Part shown: in pieces, positions 1 through 8,270 of the stretch | Layout of the letters: every line of letters starts with the position of its first letter | How positions within the stretch are numbered: position 1 is the stretch's first letter | IMG/VR virus record: IMGVR_UViG_3300023172_000022 | Coordinates: 1-64,000 of that record | Length of the DNA stretch: 64,000 bases | DNA from: a virus | Direction: 5' to 3' (one strand) | Made by a program: the position numbers and the translations under genes | The notes under the pieces: generated by a model | What the model saw: the letters and a program-made list of their open reading frames with translations, nothing else | The model's database searches: none | Told to the model about the DNA's origin: nothing

Positions 1-478
1 TAAAAGTTCCAATATTGGCATCATTAGTACTAGGTGTAATGGTAAATACATTGTCTGCCTGTGATACTGTAGCAATACTTCCAAGTCCACTTGTAGAATA
101 ACTCCATGTCAGAGGGAATCCTTCAGGGTCTGTAGAAACCGCTGTGATTACAGTAGGAGTTCCGTCAGTTTCCAGTGAATAAGATCCAGAAACGCCAGTG
201 ATTGCTGTTGGTGAGTCATTCTGTACTGTAGCAATCTTATACCAACCAGTACCAGAATAGATATAAAGATTATTGTTTCCTGTTACAAATGCCTGATCCC
301 CATTAGACATTCCTGTTTTTGCAATTAACGCAGTCAGATCTGCAAGAACATCTATGGATGCACCAGAAGAAACTTCAGAACTTTCCCAATATCCTTTTGT
401 GGCATTGTAAACATAAGTTACATTACCTTCAGTTATTTCCTGTGCATTTGTCGGATTACTTGGAAAATTGATTGCCAT
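1..478 (-). CDS. Tail fibre-type protein, N-terminal part (3' end beyond window)
   Basis: The reading frame is open from an ATG at 478 to the window edge without a stop, so only about 159 N-terminal residues are visible. A GAGGAA Shine-Dalgarno sits 6 nt upstream. Residues 1-35 (MAINFPSNPTN, then YVYNATKGYW) match the N-terminus of the 577-aa protein at 4083-5816. Residues ~45-159 match the N-terminal part of the 814-aa protein at 5823-8267 almost residue for residue: the DLTALIA, GMSNGDQA, SGTGWYKIAT and TDPEGFPLTW motifs, then a cadherin/Ig-like strand pattern. It is therefore a chimera of two neighbouring fibre N-termini. Its role is probably as a fibre or adhesin subunit, inferred from paralogy. 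It lies 3 nt after the 119-aa gene and is likely in the same transcript. The C-terminal receptor-binding part is not visible. Confidence 0.8.
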   Translation of the reverse strand, partial: MAINFPSNPTNAQEITEGNVTYVYNATKGYWESSEVSSGASIDVLADLTALIAKTGMSNGDQAFVTGNNNLYIYSGTGWYKIATVQNDSPTAITGVSGSYSLETDGTPTVITAVSTDPEGFPLTWSYSTSGLGSIATVSQADNVFTITPSTNDANIGTF

Positions 479-481
479 TTG

Positions 482-841
482 TTATTCCTCTAATATCCAT
501 GAAAGAGTTTCTTCGTTCCATATATATTGTTTTCCGTCCGTAGGATATTCTGTTGGCGCTTCCCATATACACAAATCTTCATTTAGTGTCCAACTATCAA
601 AGGGTTGTGGTGGAATGAAAGCATCTCTGTCAGAATCGTATACAAATCCTTCGCCTGCATAATTTTTTCTAAAATTTCCATTATATGATGTTTGAAGCCA
701 AGTGCCACCTAACAAATTATTACAAAAATTAATTCCTAAACTTTCTTGCTCAATTCCGTTTTCATCTAAGAGTTCATTGTTATGAACAACGATAACTCTT
801 AGTACTACATTATTAAGACCTATTTCAGCAAAATGTGCCAT
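482..841 (-). CDS. Conserved marine myovirus 119-aa protein, fibre-associated, function unknown
   Basis: The 119-aa product begins MAHFAEIGLNNVVLRVIVVHNNE and has a central aromatic segment (GGTWLQTSYNG, RKNYAGEGF) and the motif DAFIPPQPFDSWTLNEDLC near the C-terminus. I recognise this pattern as a small protein repeatedly encoded next to tail-fibre genes in T4-like marine phages. It has no signal peptide or membrane segment. Its ATG overlaps the stop of the glycine-rich adhesin gene (TAATG at 839-843), so translation is probably coupled to it. A role as a fibre-associated structural or assembly protein is inferred from context only. Confidence 0.8.
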   Translation of the reverse strand: MAHFAEIGLNNVVLRVIVVHNNELLDENGIEQESLGINFCNNLLGGTWLQTSYNGNFRKNYAGEGFVYDSDRDAFIPPQPFDSWTLNEDLCIWEAPTEYPTDGKQYIWNEETLSWILEE

Positions 842-1740
842 TAGAATGTTATACTCCCAGAACCAGTATATGTGTATATATAAAAGTTACCGGCAGTTGT
901 AATCGTGGGGGAGCCAGTTGTTGATGTGTGCGGTTCGATTGTTCTAATAATAACTATACCAGATCCCCCACTTTTACCAGATCCATAACCACCACCGCCA
1001 CCACCACCGCCGGTATTTACTGTGCCTGCTGTGCCATTATTTGCTGCACTTACTGTGTTTGTGCTTCCATTGCCACCACCACCAGTTCCCCCAGTACCGC
1101 CTGCGTTGTATGTTGCGGCGCCTCCTCCACCACCAGCATAATAAGTGGGAGTTCCGTTTATGGCGTATTCTAAACCATCCCCTCCATTGCGGTCAGTAGC
1201 TGCAGAACCCGCACCACCTCCGCCTCCGCCTGGCCTGTCGCCTGCGCTTGACCCCGCAGCGCCATCGTTTCCTTGTCCAGCAATACCAGAACCACCAGCG
1301 CCACCTGCTAAACCATGACCGCCACCGCCGGAGCCTCCATTATTACCAGCTCCGTTGTTCCTCACTCCGCCACCACCCCCGCCGGTAACGGATACTCCAT
1401 CAAATGAACTAGTTCCTCCACTAAAACCTTTTGCATTATCACTAGAATTGCCGGTGCCTCCAGCACCAACAACAATATTATATGTAGTTCCGAGCACAAT
1501 AGACTGATCAGTTAGATAATTTAATCCGCCAGCTCCACCACCGCCGCAACCATTTGCATTCGGTCCCCCACCTCCAGCTGCTCCTCCAGCAACTATAAGA
1601 ACGTCCATTTTAGAGAGTATAGTTGGCCAACTTCCAGACTGTTTTTCCAAATGTTGTTGGGAAAGAGATACCATTCCAGAAAATCCGTCATTTTCTGCAC
1701 TTATCTTTTTTCCTGAGACTCCGAAATTACCACGAGGCAT
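841..1740 (-). CDS. Glycine-rich adhesin-like protein
   Basis: This 299-aa protein has a ~45-residue N-terminal segment, then a DVLIVAGGAAGGG motif starting near residue 46 and about 190 residues of Gly-rich sequence with many runs of four to eight glycines. It ends in a short beta segment (GIVIIRT, then FYIYTYTGSGSITF). The VLIVAGGG start and poly-Gly pattern are those of the Gly_rich_2-type domain found in phage and bacterial surface proteins. Poly-Gly runs of this kind in T4-type gp38 adhesins form a sandwich of polyglycine II helices that carries receptor-binding loops. A similar fold here is an inference. The ATG overlaps the preceding stop (TAATG at 1738-1742). It is probably a fibre-tip adhesin or virion surface protein. 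Confidence 0.75.
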   Translation of the reverse strand: MPRGNFGVSGKKISAENDGFSGMVSLSQQHLEKQSGSWPTILSKMDVLIVAGGAAGGGGPNANGCGGGGAGGLNYLTDQSIVLGTTYNIVVGAGGTGNSSDNAKGFSGGTSSFDGVSVTGGGGGGVRNNGAGNNGGSGGGGHGLAGGAGGSGIAGQGNDGAAGSSAGDRPGGGGGGAGSAATDRNGGDGLEYAINGTPTYYAGGGGGAATYNAGGTGGTGGGGNGSTNTVSAANNGTAGTVNTGGGGGGGGYGSGKSGGSGIVIIRTIEPHTSTTGSPTITTAGNFYIYTYTGSGSITF

Positions 1741-2093
1741 TAACTTATTTCCTCATAACTACAAACTGCTTCAAGATCATTTACAACATTTGCAGTAAGT
1801 CTCAATGAATCTCCCTCTTCTAAGTATATTGATTTTGCAATTACATCTAAAGTTGCATCAGCAGGAACAACTACAGTTTTTGCAATATGATATGCGACAC
1901 TAGAACGATAAATATCTACACTTATTTCTGCATTGTCTATTCCATCTACATTACTGACGTAAAGTGCATTTACTTTATATACTTTATTAGAACCAGCTGG
2001 ATTTTCAACAATAGTGGTTGCGGTTGTTCCTACTAATTGAACAGCAGTTTTTCCTGTAATTGTTGTTACATTAACAATGTTTGGTGCTGCCAT
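1740..2093 (-). CDS. Conserved marine phage 117-aa structural protein, function unknown
   Basis: This 117-aa beta-rich protein begins MAAPNIVNVTTITGKTAVQ and ends DLEAVCSYEEIS, with the core motifs KVYKVNALYVSNVDG and YLEEGDSLRLTA. I recognise it as a very common small protein of marine T4-like phages, usually encoded among fibre genes. Its alternating hydrophobic pattern suggests a compact beta-sandwich. It has no cysteine-based metal site and no membrane segment. A strong CGGAGGA ribosome binding site lies 7 nt before the ATG. Its stop overlaps the start of the Gly-rich adhesin, so the two are probably translationally coupled. A virion decoration or fibre-capping role is a guess from context. 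Confidence 0.8.
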   Translation of the reverse strand: MAAPNIVNVTTITGKTAVQLVGTTATTIVENPAGSNKVYKVNALYVSNVDGIDNAEISVDIYRSSVAYHIAKTVVVPADATLDVIAKSIYLEEGDSLRLTANVVNDLEAVCSYEEIS

Positions 2094-2094
2094 T

Positions 2095-2463
2095 TTATGT
2101 TCCTCCGAAAATTATTGACATGGCTATTGATTTACCTGTTCCGGCGTCTTGTCCATCTGCTCCATCTGCTCCATCTGCTCCCGCTGGACCTGACTGAGTA
2201 TTTGGACTCATTTGAACCCATTGTGTAGATGTTCCATCATCATACCAGATAAATGTTTTTCCTACAGAACTATCAAACCACATGTCTCCGTTATTAGGAT
2301 TTGTTGGCGCAGTATCTGAAGTTGTTACAGTCGCTGGAGTAAGAGTTGGACCCGCGGCACTATTAGAGTTCCACACGCCTGCTGATGCATCGTATGTATA
2401 GATGATTGTTCCAATTTGAACTGTCTGTCCGTCAGTAGGACTGTCTGGTAATGAAATAGGCAT
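2095..2463 (-). CDS. Collagen-like short fibre protein
   Basis: This 122-aa protein has three parts. Residues 1-32 are the fibre start also found in other proteins here (SLPDSPTDG, then YTYDASAGVW). Residues ~45-88 are one copy of the SDTAPTxPxxGDxWFDS ... DGTSxQWV module that occurs three times in the 1100-aa fibre. A collagen-like stretch (GPAGADGADGADGQDAG) near residues 92-108 precedes the C-terminus. Gly-X-Y stretches in phage fibres form short trimeric stalks, so this is probably a small trimeric fibre or connector. One base separates it from the next gene. Confidence 0.75.
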   Translation of the reverse strand: MPISLPDSPTDGQTVQIGTIIYTYDASAGVWNSNSAAGPTLTPATVTTSDTAPTNPNNGDMWFDSSVGKTFIWYDDGTSTQWVQMSPNTQSGPAGADGADGADGQDAGTGKSIAMSIIFGGT

Positions 2464-2670
2464 TTAACTATCCGTCCATGATTGTGGGTCAGTTGGTCCA
2501 GAAGAACCACCTCCACCATAAAGGTTTTGAATAACGACTGGATCAAATGAAATATTCACAGCGCTATTTGGTTTATCTACAGTTTTAATTTGGAAACTAT
2601 GAACAACTGCTGTTCTCACAATATTCGCAACTTTTGTAGAATGAACACCAACTAAAACTGCATCTGACAT
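2464..2670 (-). CDS. Small hypothetical protein (68 aa)
   Basis: This 68-aa protein starts MSDAVLVGVHSTKVANIVRT. The N-terminal 45 residues are predicted beta-rich, followed by a flexible GGGGSSGPTDPQSW tail. It directly abuts the collagen-like gene (stop and start adjacent) and lies 3 nt after the 378-aa gene, which supports a real gene in the operon. I do not recognise a family. Likely a small virion or fibre-associated protein by position. Confidence 0.6.
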   Translation of the reverse strand: MSDAVLVGVHSTKVANIVRTAVVHSFQIKTVDKPNSAVNISFDPVVIQNLYGGGGSSGPTDPQSWTDS

Positions 2671-2673
2671 TTA

Positions 2674-3810
2674 TCACCCTCCGAATGGAACATTTTCTTC
2701 TGGAAACGCATAACAAGCATTCCAAGTACTAGATGTCAGTACCTCATCACCAGATTTATGAACTCTGAAAATTCTATATTGAGTTGCGCCTTCGGTAAGA
2801 ATATCGCCACTCCATCCGATACCATCTGATGTTCGATACCAGTTCATCAATCTTCCTCTTCTTGGATCTCCATAATTATCAATATCATCCGTATGTCCTT
2901 TATATGTCATTGGGACTAATTGATGAACGAAATTGCCATTTGCTTGCGGAATTTGATAAATTCTATTTCTACATTGTGGTTCCAACATTGGCTTGTTTTC
3001 GTGAGTTGCTGCATGATACCCATAGTGTTCATTTCCTTGATCTGATATTTCAGAATTTCTATAAGCACCATACTGGTCTATAAATTGTGGATTTGCAATT
3101 GCATGGTGAGCACCATTGGCGCCCGCGGCCGCAAGTCCATTCGCCTTTTCCATACAATTCGACCACATCCACCATCCCATAATAGTTGGACAATATCTAG
3201 AATTTCCAGAATATGCGTAATTATCAATAGTTGCACTATATTCAAGGTCACAAAAAACATATGTTCCGTAGTCAACTTCAGTATCTAATCCAGTAGTAAT
3301 CAATTGAAACGCAAGGGTTGTATCATTCATTATGATGTGCATTTCTTTCCAATATGCAGGGGCTTGTTGACTTTGGTTGACGGGAACCCGTCCATAATTA
3401 TATGTTGTATTACTATGGTCGCCCCAATAATGGTTGCCATTCGCCCCAGGCACACCATTACCTGCTGCAGAATCGAACATGTTCATTCTCCAACAATATA
3501 GATAATCAACATAAAAGTAAATTCTCCTAAAAGGCGTATAACCTGCTGTTTGACCTTTCGCGTAATGATATTTATCAAGATAAAAACTACCACTACCTTC
3601 GTTTCCTGTCGCGGTGGATGTAGTATTGACTGTATAGATTCCAGTTGTTGGCATCGTTCCGCCAATATAACTTAATCCTTGATTATGTCCACTCGCATTT
3701 AATTGAGATGTAGATGTAATCGTTCCAGCCAAAACCCCCCTAAGATTGTTTATTGCGGCAATTGTTGCTGGGTAACCAGCTGAACCACTAGATACTAGTT
3801 TTGCGTACAT
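2674..3810 (-). CDS. Putative fibre tip/receptor-binding protein (378 aa), unrecognised
   Basis: I place the start at the ATG at 3810 (MYAKLVSSGSAG), which overlaps the preceding stop as TAATG. A longer reading of ten residues is possible but lies inside the upstream gene. The 378-aa product is rich in Gly, Asn, Tyr, Trp and His, with the middle region GWWMWSNCMEKANG near residue 215 and a His-rich stretch (HHAIANP, EHYGYHAATHENKP) after it. No named domain is recognised. The composition and operon position suit a globular fibre tip or surface protein. Aromatic and His enrichment is typical of carbohydrate- or metal-stabilised tips, but this is inference. Confidence 0.7.
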   Translation of the reverse strand: MYAKLVSSGSAGYPATIAAINNLRGVLAGTITSTSQLNASGHNQGLSYIGGTMPTTGIYTVNTTSTATGNEGSGSFYLDKYHYAKGQTAGYTPFRRIYFYVDYLYCWRMNMFDSAAGNGVPGANGNHYWGDHSNTTYNYGRVPVNQSQQAPAYWKEMHIIMNDTTLAFQLITTGLDTEVDYGTYVFCDLEYSATIDNYAYSGNSRYCPTIMGWWMWSNCMEKANGLAAAGANGAHHAIANPQFIDQYGAYRNSEISDQGNEHYGYHAATHENKPMLEPQCRNRIYQIPQANGNFVHQLVPMTYKGHTDDIDNYGDPRRGRLMNWYRTSDGIGWSGDILTEGATQYRIFRVHKSGDEVLTSSTWNACYAFPEENVPFGG

Positions 3811-4070
3811 TACTCTTCCTCTCCTGTATATTCTGACCAAACACCATCAACATCTTTGAGTGTATGGGTTTCTCCAATTACAATTTCTTCAATTCCACCA
3901 CCCAAAGAAGTTCCCCAAAGTAAAACATCTTCATCATTACTAATATAATCTTTTTGTATTTGTTCTGTTGATGGGCCGGAAGCTCTATATACTGTAAGAG
4001 TAACAACATCAGAACTAATCGCATACTTTTTTCTATATGATGCAATTAAATTTTCGTCCGTTAGTGCCAT
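3810..4070 (-). CDS. Small hypothetical protein (86 aa)
   Basis: The start is placed at the ATG at 4070 (MALTDENLIASYRKKYAISSD) because a GGAG sits 6 nt upstream (4077-4080). The in-frame TTG four codons earlier lies inside that ribosome site. The 86-aa acidic product has a helical N-terminal third (residues 4-18) followed by beta strands (VVTLTVYRA, then VLLWGTSLGGGIEEIVIGETHTL). No family is recognised. Its stop overlaps the start of the 378-aa protein, so the two may act together, for example as a chaperone and fibre-tip pair. That is speculation from coupling. Confidence 0.65.
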   Translation of the reverse strand: MALTDENLIASYRKKYAISSDVVTLTVYRASGPSTEQIQKDYISNDEDVLLWGTSLGGGIEEIVIGETHTLKDVDGVWSEYTGEEE

Positions 4071-4082
4071 TTTTTTCTCCAA

Positions 4083-5816
4083 TTATGAATATGTAAATGT
4101 TAATCTTAAATTTTCTCCAGCGTCACCAGAACCAATTTGAGTGATATCCACAGTTAAGTAATCATCTGCAATCAAAGATAAACTTGGAGATGTATCTTCT
4201 GACTTTACTGCTCCTGCTGTGATGCTCATTGTTTTAGTTGTGGTTGTTCCACTAGAAACTTTGTTTATTGTTATATTTATATCCGCGCCAGATGATGCTG
4301 TATCTACTCTTGCAATAATTTTATTTACTACTATATTTCTGGGGGCATACCATCTTTTTGTGCCAGTTGTAACTGTAAGAGTTCCTTCTTGTAATAAACT
4401 AACAACTCCAAGTCCAACACCACCACCAGTCAATAACCCAGAACCATCTGAAAGTTCATTAATATCAGTTGGAATTGTTGGTGAGTCTGAAAGATCATTA
4501 TACGAACCACTTGAAGCCACAGTTGACAATGATGGTTGATTTGTCAAATCATTATAATTTCCAGAAAACCCAGTGACATTTTCTTGTGCAATTGTTGCAA
4601 TCTTGTTTATTACTTCAGCGGCACCATCAATGTAATCGTTCATGTGTGTTGGTACAAATTTTGTACCGTTATACATCAAACATGCAGTAGTTGGTATTGC
4701 TGGTTTGTCTTTAATTAAAAATGATGTCTTATGTCCAAACTGTGTATGTTGAAAATAAACTCTAATAGAATTGTCTGCATCATTCAACACATCAACTTCT
4801 AAATCTTTAATAGTAATTACACCTTTCATTGCACTGTGATTTGCACATTGGTAATAGAGCGTATCGGGCGCATCTGCTGGGACTGTAAATGTAAGAGTTC
4901 CAACTTCTGTTCTAGAACCAGTGACTCCATTTGTATATTCTCCAACATAACCACCCTGCGTCCAGTTTATTCCATCATCTGTGGTCAGATAAAATGGATG
5001 GCCCGTAACATTTAAATTGAATGTATATGTGCCTCCACGATATAGAGGTTCTATATCAACCCCATGTACCAAATCGATCTCATATGCGCCATTATCGATT
5101 GTAACATTCATGCTAATTGATGGTGCAACAAGTGTAATGTCTGATGCAGAAAAATCTTTTGGAATTGTCCAAACATGCTTTTGAACTTCAGTATTAGTAT
5201 TAGTTACGGAATTAAATCTACTTTCTGTTGTCGTTGTTATGCCAGGAATTAAATTATCAGTTCCTGCCCCTAAAATTGATTTAAGATATCCAGAGTGTGC
5301 CTGTGTCATATCTCCGTATTGAGTATATGCGAAGTTTACAAAAGTGTATGTCCCTTCTCTATATAAAGGAATTTCTGTTTCTGTGCTTGAATTTGAAATC
5401 GCACCTCTTCCATAAAGAAGTGACTCACCCCAACTCCAAAACCAGTTCATTCCATGTCCAGCTTCGTTTGAGTTTACTATAAGTTCCATTGCTTCTGGCA
5501 ATAGAGTTACATCAAAGTCTGGCGATGCAATTGATGCAGTACTTGTTAATTGTCCATCAGTGATTGATATACTTTCATTTCCAAGATATAGTGTTCCTGT
5601 AGAAAGATATAAATCTCTGAATTTCTTTTCTGCCGACCCTAAGTCATATGTAATATTTGTGTCTGGAATTATATGACCATTTATTGCCCCAATTTCTGTT
5701 GGAATTGCAGATATAGATGCAATCCAAACACCCTTGGTTGCGTTGTAAGTCCAAACCTTTGAACCAACTGTATGTGTATCTCCATCTGTTGGACTATCTG
5801 GAAAATTGATTGCCAT
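4083..5816 (-). CDS. Tail fibre protein with cupredoxin-like domain
   Basis: This 577-aa mosaic fibre contains, in order: an N-terminal start module (residues 1-32); a DTNITYDLGSAEKKFRDLYLS module (52-72) also found in the 1100-aa fibre; and an unrecognised central part. A cupredoxin-like domain follows (about 255-337), with His273 and a C324-x2-H327-x2-M330 cluster in QCANHSAMKG. NYNDL/SYNDLSDSP fibre repeats lie near 440-480. A C-terminal beta domain (about 490-577, from WYAPRNIVVNKI) is of a type common in marine phage fibres. The His, Cys, His and Met positions match the type 1 copper pattern, so metal binding is plausible but unproven. It is probably a structural fibre with receptor or surface-binding ability. 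Confidence 0.8.
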   Translation of the reverse strand: MAINFPDSPTDGDTHTVGSKVWTYNATKGVWIASISAIPTEIGAINGHIIPDTNITYDLGSAEKKFRDLYLSTGTLYLGNESISITDGQLTSTASIASPDFDVTLLPEAMELIVNSNEAGHGMNWFWSWGESLLYGRGAISNSSTETEIPLYREGTYTFVNFAYTQYGDMTQAHSGYLKSILGAGTDNLIPGITTTTESRFNSVTNTNTEVQKHVWTIPKDFSASDITLVAPSISMNVTIDNGAYEIDLVHGVDIEPLYRGGTYTFNLNVTGHPFYLTTDDGINWTQGGYVGEYTNGVTGSRTEVGTLTFTVPADAPDTLYYQCANHSAMKGVITIKDLEVDVLNDADNSIRVYFQHTQFGHKTSFLIKDKPAIPTTACLMYNGTKFVPTHMNDYIDGAAEVINKIATIAQENVTGFSGNYNDLTNQPSLSTVASSGSYNDLSDSPTIPTDINELSDGSGLLTGGGVGLGVVSLLQEGTLTVTTGTKRWYAPRNIVVNKIIARVDTASSGADINITINKVSSGTTTTKTMSITAGAVKSEDTSPSLSLIADDYLTVDITQIGSGDAGENLRLTFTYS

Positions 5817-5822
5817 TTTCTA

Positions 5823-8267
5823 TTATCCTTTTAGTGGTTCTGTTGGTGGTGTAAAGTTTGCGGTGTATCTTGCGAGACCTTTAGTAATTCTTACATCTTG
5901 AATATAACCAGCAAAATAATTAGTACCTGTCGCTTGTTGATATCCAATTGCTACTGGAATTCCATGTGTTAAGTCTCTAGTAAGGGTAGTACTGTTAACC
6001 TGTGTGCCATCTACAAACATTCTAATCGTATTACCAGACCTAGATACAGCGACATGGTGCCAAGTATTGACTTGGATATTTGAGCCACTAGGATCCTGTA
6101 ATAATACACCATCTGCTTGAGTATAAAAGGCCAAACTACCACCAGTACTTCTCCAATACAATTGATAACTACCCGCTTGAGATGCGCTGTAGGTATCTAC
6201 TATCAGATGATTGCTGGATAATGCTGTAGGATATATCCAAGCTTCAATAGTAAAGTCTGTCGGTAAATCATAATCTGTACTGGCAGAAGTTTTTATATAA
6301 TCTCCACTGCCATCAAAATACATTGACTTAGTATCCGTAAACTTAACCTGAGTCGTTGAACCAGTAGTATTACCAATCAACTTTAGGTTAGCGTTTTGAG
6401 ACTTATCTATGATCGAAGCGTCTGTGCCTTGTATGTGTAACACTGATCCAGTTGAAGATAGAGGAGCAGTTGGTGGAGTGAAATTTGCAGTATAAACTAT
6501 ACTATCTGTAATTCTATGATCTGCAATCCATCCTTGACTATAAGAAGTCGTGCCAGCATTCATAGTATCACCACACCCAATGTTAAAAACAGTATTTAAA
6601 CTGCCCGGATGATATGCAGAAGTTCCATTGAAAACATTAACACCATCAACATATATTTTGTATCGTTTTTCGCTCGCATCGTGAGTTAAAGCAAGGTGAT
6701 GCCATTGATATCTTAAATCAACGCTGCCAGTATAAGTCAAATCCCATGTATTGACATCATCCCTACCAATACCCAAGAATACTTTGTAACTACCACCGAT
6801 AGAGAAAACTGCACCATCAGCGGCTTGTCTGTTTCTTGACAATGCAATGGTCATGCCTCCGATTGCATATGCCCAACATTCAACTGTGTAGTCGGCATCT
6901 CTATCCCAAGCAGCTGCTGGAATAATCAATCCATCGTCAGTCCCATCAAAATATACAGACCCGCCATGAACGGCTGTTTCGTATTTGAAATTGTCATATC
7001 TACTAAATGGTTTTATTGATGTATTACCATTTGATGTAATTGTATATGCATTTGGTGAATTATCAACAAGATACGGAAACTGATTTTGATTTGTTAATAG
7101 TGTAGTGTTAGTTACTGCTGTTATATTTTCAGTTGAAGGTGTAAAATCACCATCATATACATATGAACCAGTGACTAATCTTAGGTCTGAAACATAAGCT
7201 TTAGCTCCATTAAAAAGTGTTCTTGTAGTTAGATTGCTTGTTAAATTTACACTATCACTAAAAGTTCCATTTTCATTATATGTACTCAATGTTTGACTGA
7301 CACCATTTACATAAATTTCTATAGTTCCGTTTCTTCTTTGAGCGACTAGATGAGTCCATTCACCCTGTGGAACCCAATAATTATCAACATATTTTCCTAC
7401 AGTATAAGAACCATATACACCATAACCAAAAGTTAAACCATTATACCCATTATAATTAGATACATGAAAAGTCCAAGTGGTGCCACTGCCACTAGATTCA
7501 GTGTTCATAAAAATTTTACCGGCAGTATTAGTCCAATCTTCATCTGGCCAAATCCAAAATTCAAATGTAAAATCACCAGTGCCAAGATGAAGGCCACTAG
7601 GCACAGTGTAATTGTCACCAGTTCCATCGAAATATGTACTATATCCGCCATGACGATAAGGACTAAACGTGCCGGCGTTAGCGTCACCTAATACTGTGAT
7701 CGTATGATTATTTGTTGAAGAATCCGTAATGTTACTGTTACTTGATGTATCAACCGCTGTTGCTAATAAAGTTGTATAATTACTATTTGTAATAATAAAT
7801 TCCAGTTCTATCGATGTATTTGCACTCACTGCACCATTAACACCATCAGTTGCATTAATTGTAAGAGTAAAAGTTCCTCCATTATCATCATTAGTACTGG
7901 GTGTAATTGTGAATACATTATCCGCTTGCGATACTGTAGCAATACTTCCTAAACCAGAAGTAGAATATGTCCACGTAAGAGGAAACCCTTCAGGGTCTGT
8001 AGAAACTGCTGTGATTACAGTAGGTGTACCGTCAGTTGCAAGTTCGTAGGTTCCATTCACTCCAGTGATTGCTGTTGGAGAATCGTTTTGAATTGTCGCA
8101 ATCTTATACCAACCAGTACCAGAATACATAAACAAGTTATTACTTGATAGTACTAAAGCCTGATCTCCATTAGACATCCCTGTGACAGCGATCAACGCAG
8201 TCATATCCGCAACAGTTGTAGTTGTTGCTGCCGCTGGTTGATATCTTATAGTTGCGTAATTCGTCAT
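5823..8267 (-). CDS. Tail fibre protein with Ig-like domain and three LamG domains
   Basis: The 814-aa protein opens with a DMTALIAVTGMSNGDQA ... SGTGWYKIAT module. A cadherin/Ig-like segment follows (about residues 65-160, ending FTLTINATDG), then three LamG/concanavalin A-like domains at about 200-370, 430-600 and 640-805. Each LamG domain shows the signature YFDGxGD, an FTxExWxYP strand, a W-x-H-xx-x block (EWTHLVAQ, QWHHLALT, TWHHVAVS) and the I.VDG hairpin. LamG domains in phage fibres usually bind glycans or glycoproteins, so this looks like a multivalent receptor-binding fibre. The N-terminal region is nearly duplicated at 1-478. It starts 3 nt after the 1100-aa gene. Confidence 0.85.
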   Translation of the reverse strand: MTNYATIRYQPAAATTTTVADMTALIAVTGMSNGDQALVLSSNNLFMYSGTGWYKIATIQNDSPTAITGVNGTYELATDGTPTVITAVSTDPEGFPLTWTYSTSGLGSIATVSQADNVFTITPSTNDDNGGTFTLTINATDGVNGAVSANTSIELEFIITNSNYTTLLATAVDTSSNSNITDSSTNNHTITVLGDANAGTFSPYRHGGYSTYFDGTGDNYTVPSGLHLGTGDFTFEFWIWPDEDWTNTAGKIFMNTESSGSGTTWTFHVSNYNGYNGLTFGYGVYGSYTVGKYVDNYWVPQGEWTHLVAQRRNGTIEIYVNGVSQTLSTYNENGTFSDSVNLTSNLTTRTLFNGAKAYVSDLRLVTGSYVYDGDFTPSTENITAVTNTTLLTNQNQFPYLVDNSPNAYTITSNGNTSIKPFSRYDNFKYETAVHGGSVYFDGTDDGLIIPAAAWDRDADYTVECWAYAIGGMTIALSRNRQAADGAVFSIGGSYKVFLGIGRDDVNTWDLTYTGSVDLRYQWHHLALTHDASEKRYKIYVDGVNVFNGTSAYHPGSLNTVFNIGCGDTMNAGTTSYSQGWIADHRITDSIVYTANFTPPTAPLSSTGSVLHIQGTDASIIDKSQNANLKLIGNTTGSTTQVKFTDTKSMYFDGSGDYIKTSASTDYDLPTDFTIEAWIYPTALSSNHLIVDTYSASQAGSYQLYWRSTGGSLAFYTQADGVLLQDPSGSNIQVNTWHHVAVSRSGNTIRMFVDGTQVNSTTLTRDLTHGIPVAIGYQQATGTNYFAGYIQDVRITKGLARYTANFTPPTEPLKG
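7868..8212 (-). repeat. Intragenic duplication, matching 1-345
   Basis: This segment aligns without gaps to positions 1-345 with high nucleotide identity by eye. Examples are the shared runs around the cattagacat motif at 301 and 8168 and the ccttcagggtctgtagaaac run. Both encode the N-terminal module plus Ig-like segment of a fibre. It marks a duplication or gene conversion between the 814-aa fibre and the partial fibre at the left edge. Confidence 0.85.
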
Positions 8268-8270
8268 TTA

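Noticed and set aside
3811-3840. Longer start for the 378-aa protein
   Set aside because: It adds a basic ten-residue stretch wholly within the upstream gene; the ATG at 3810 forms a TAATG junction.
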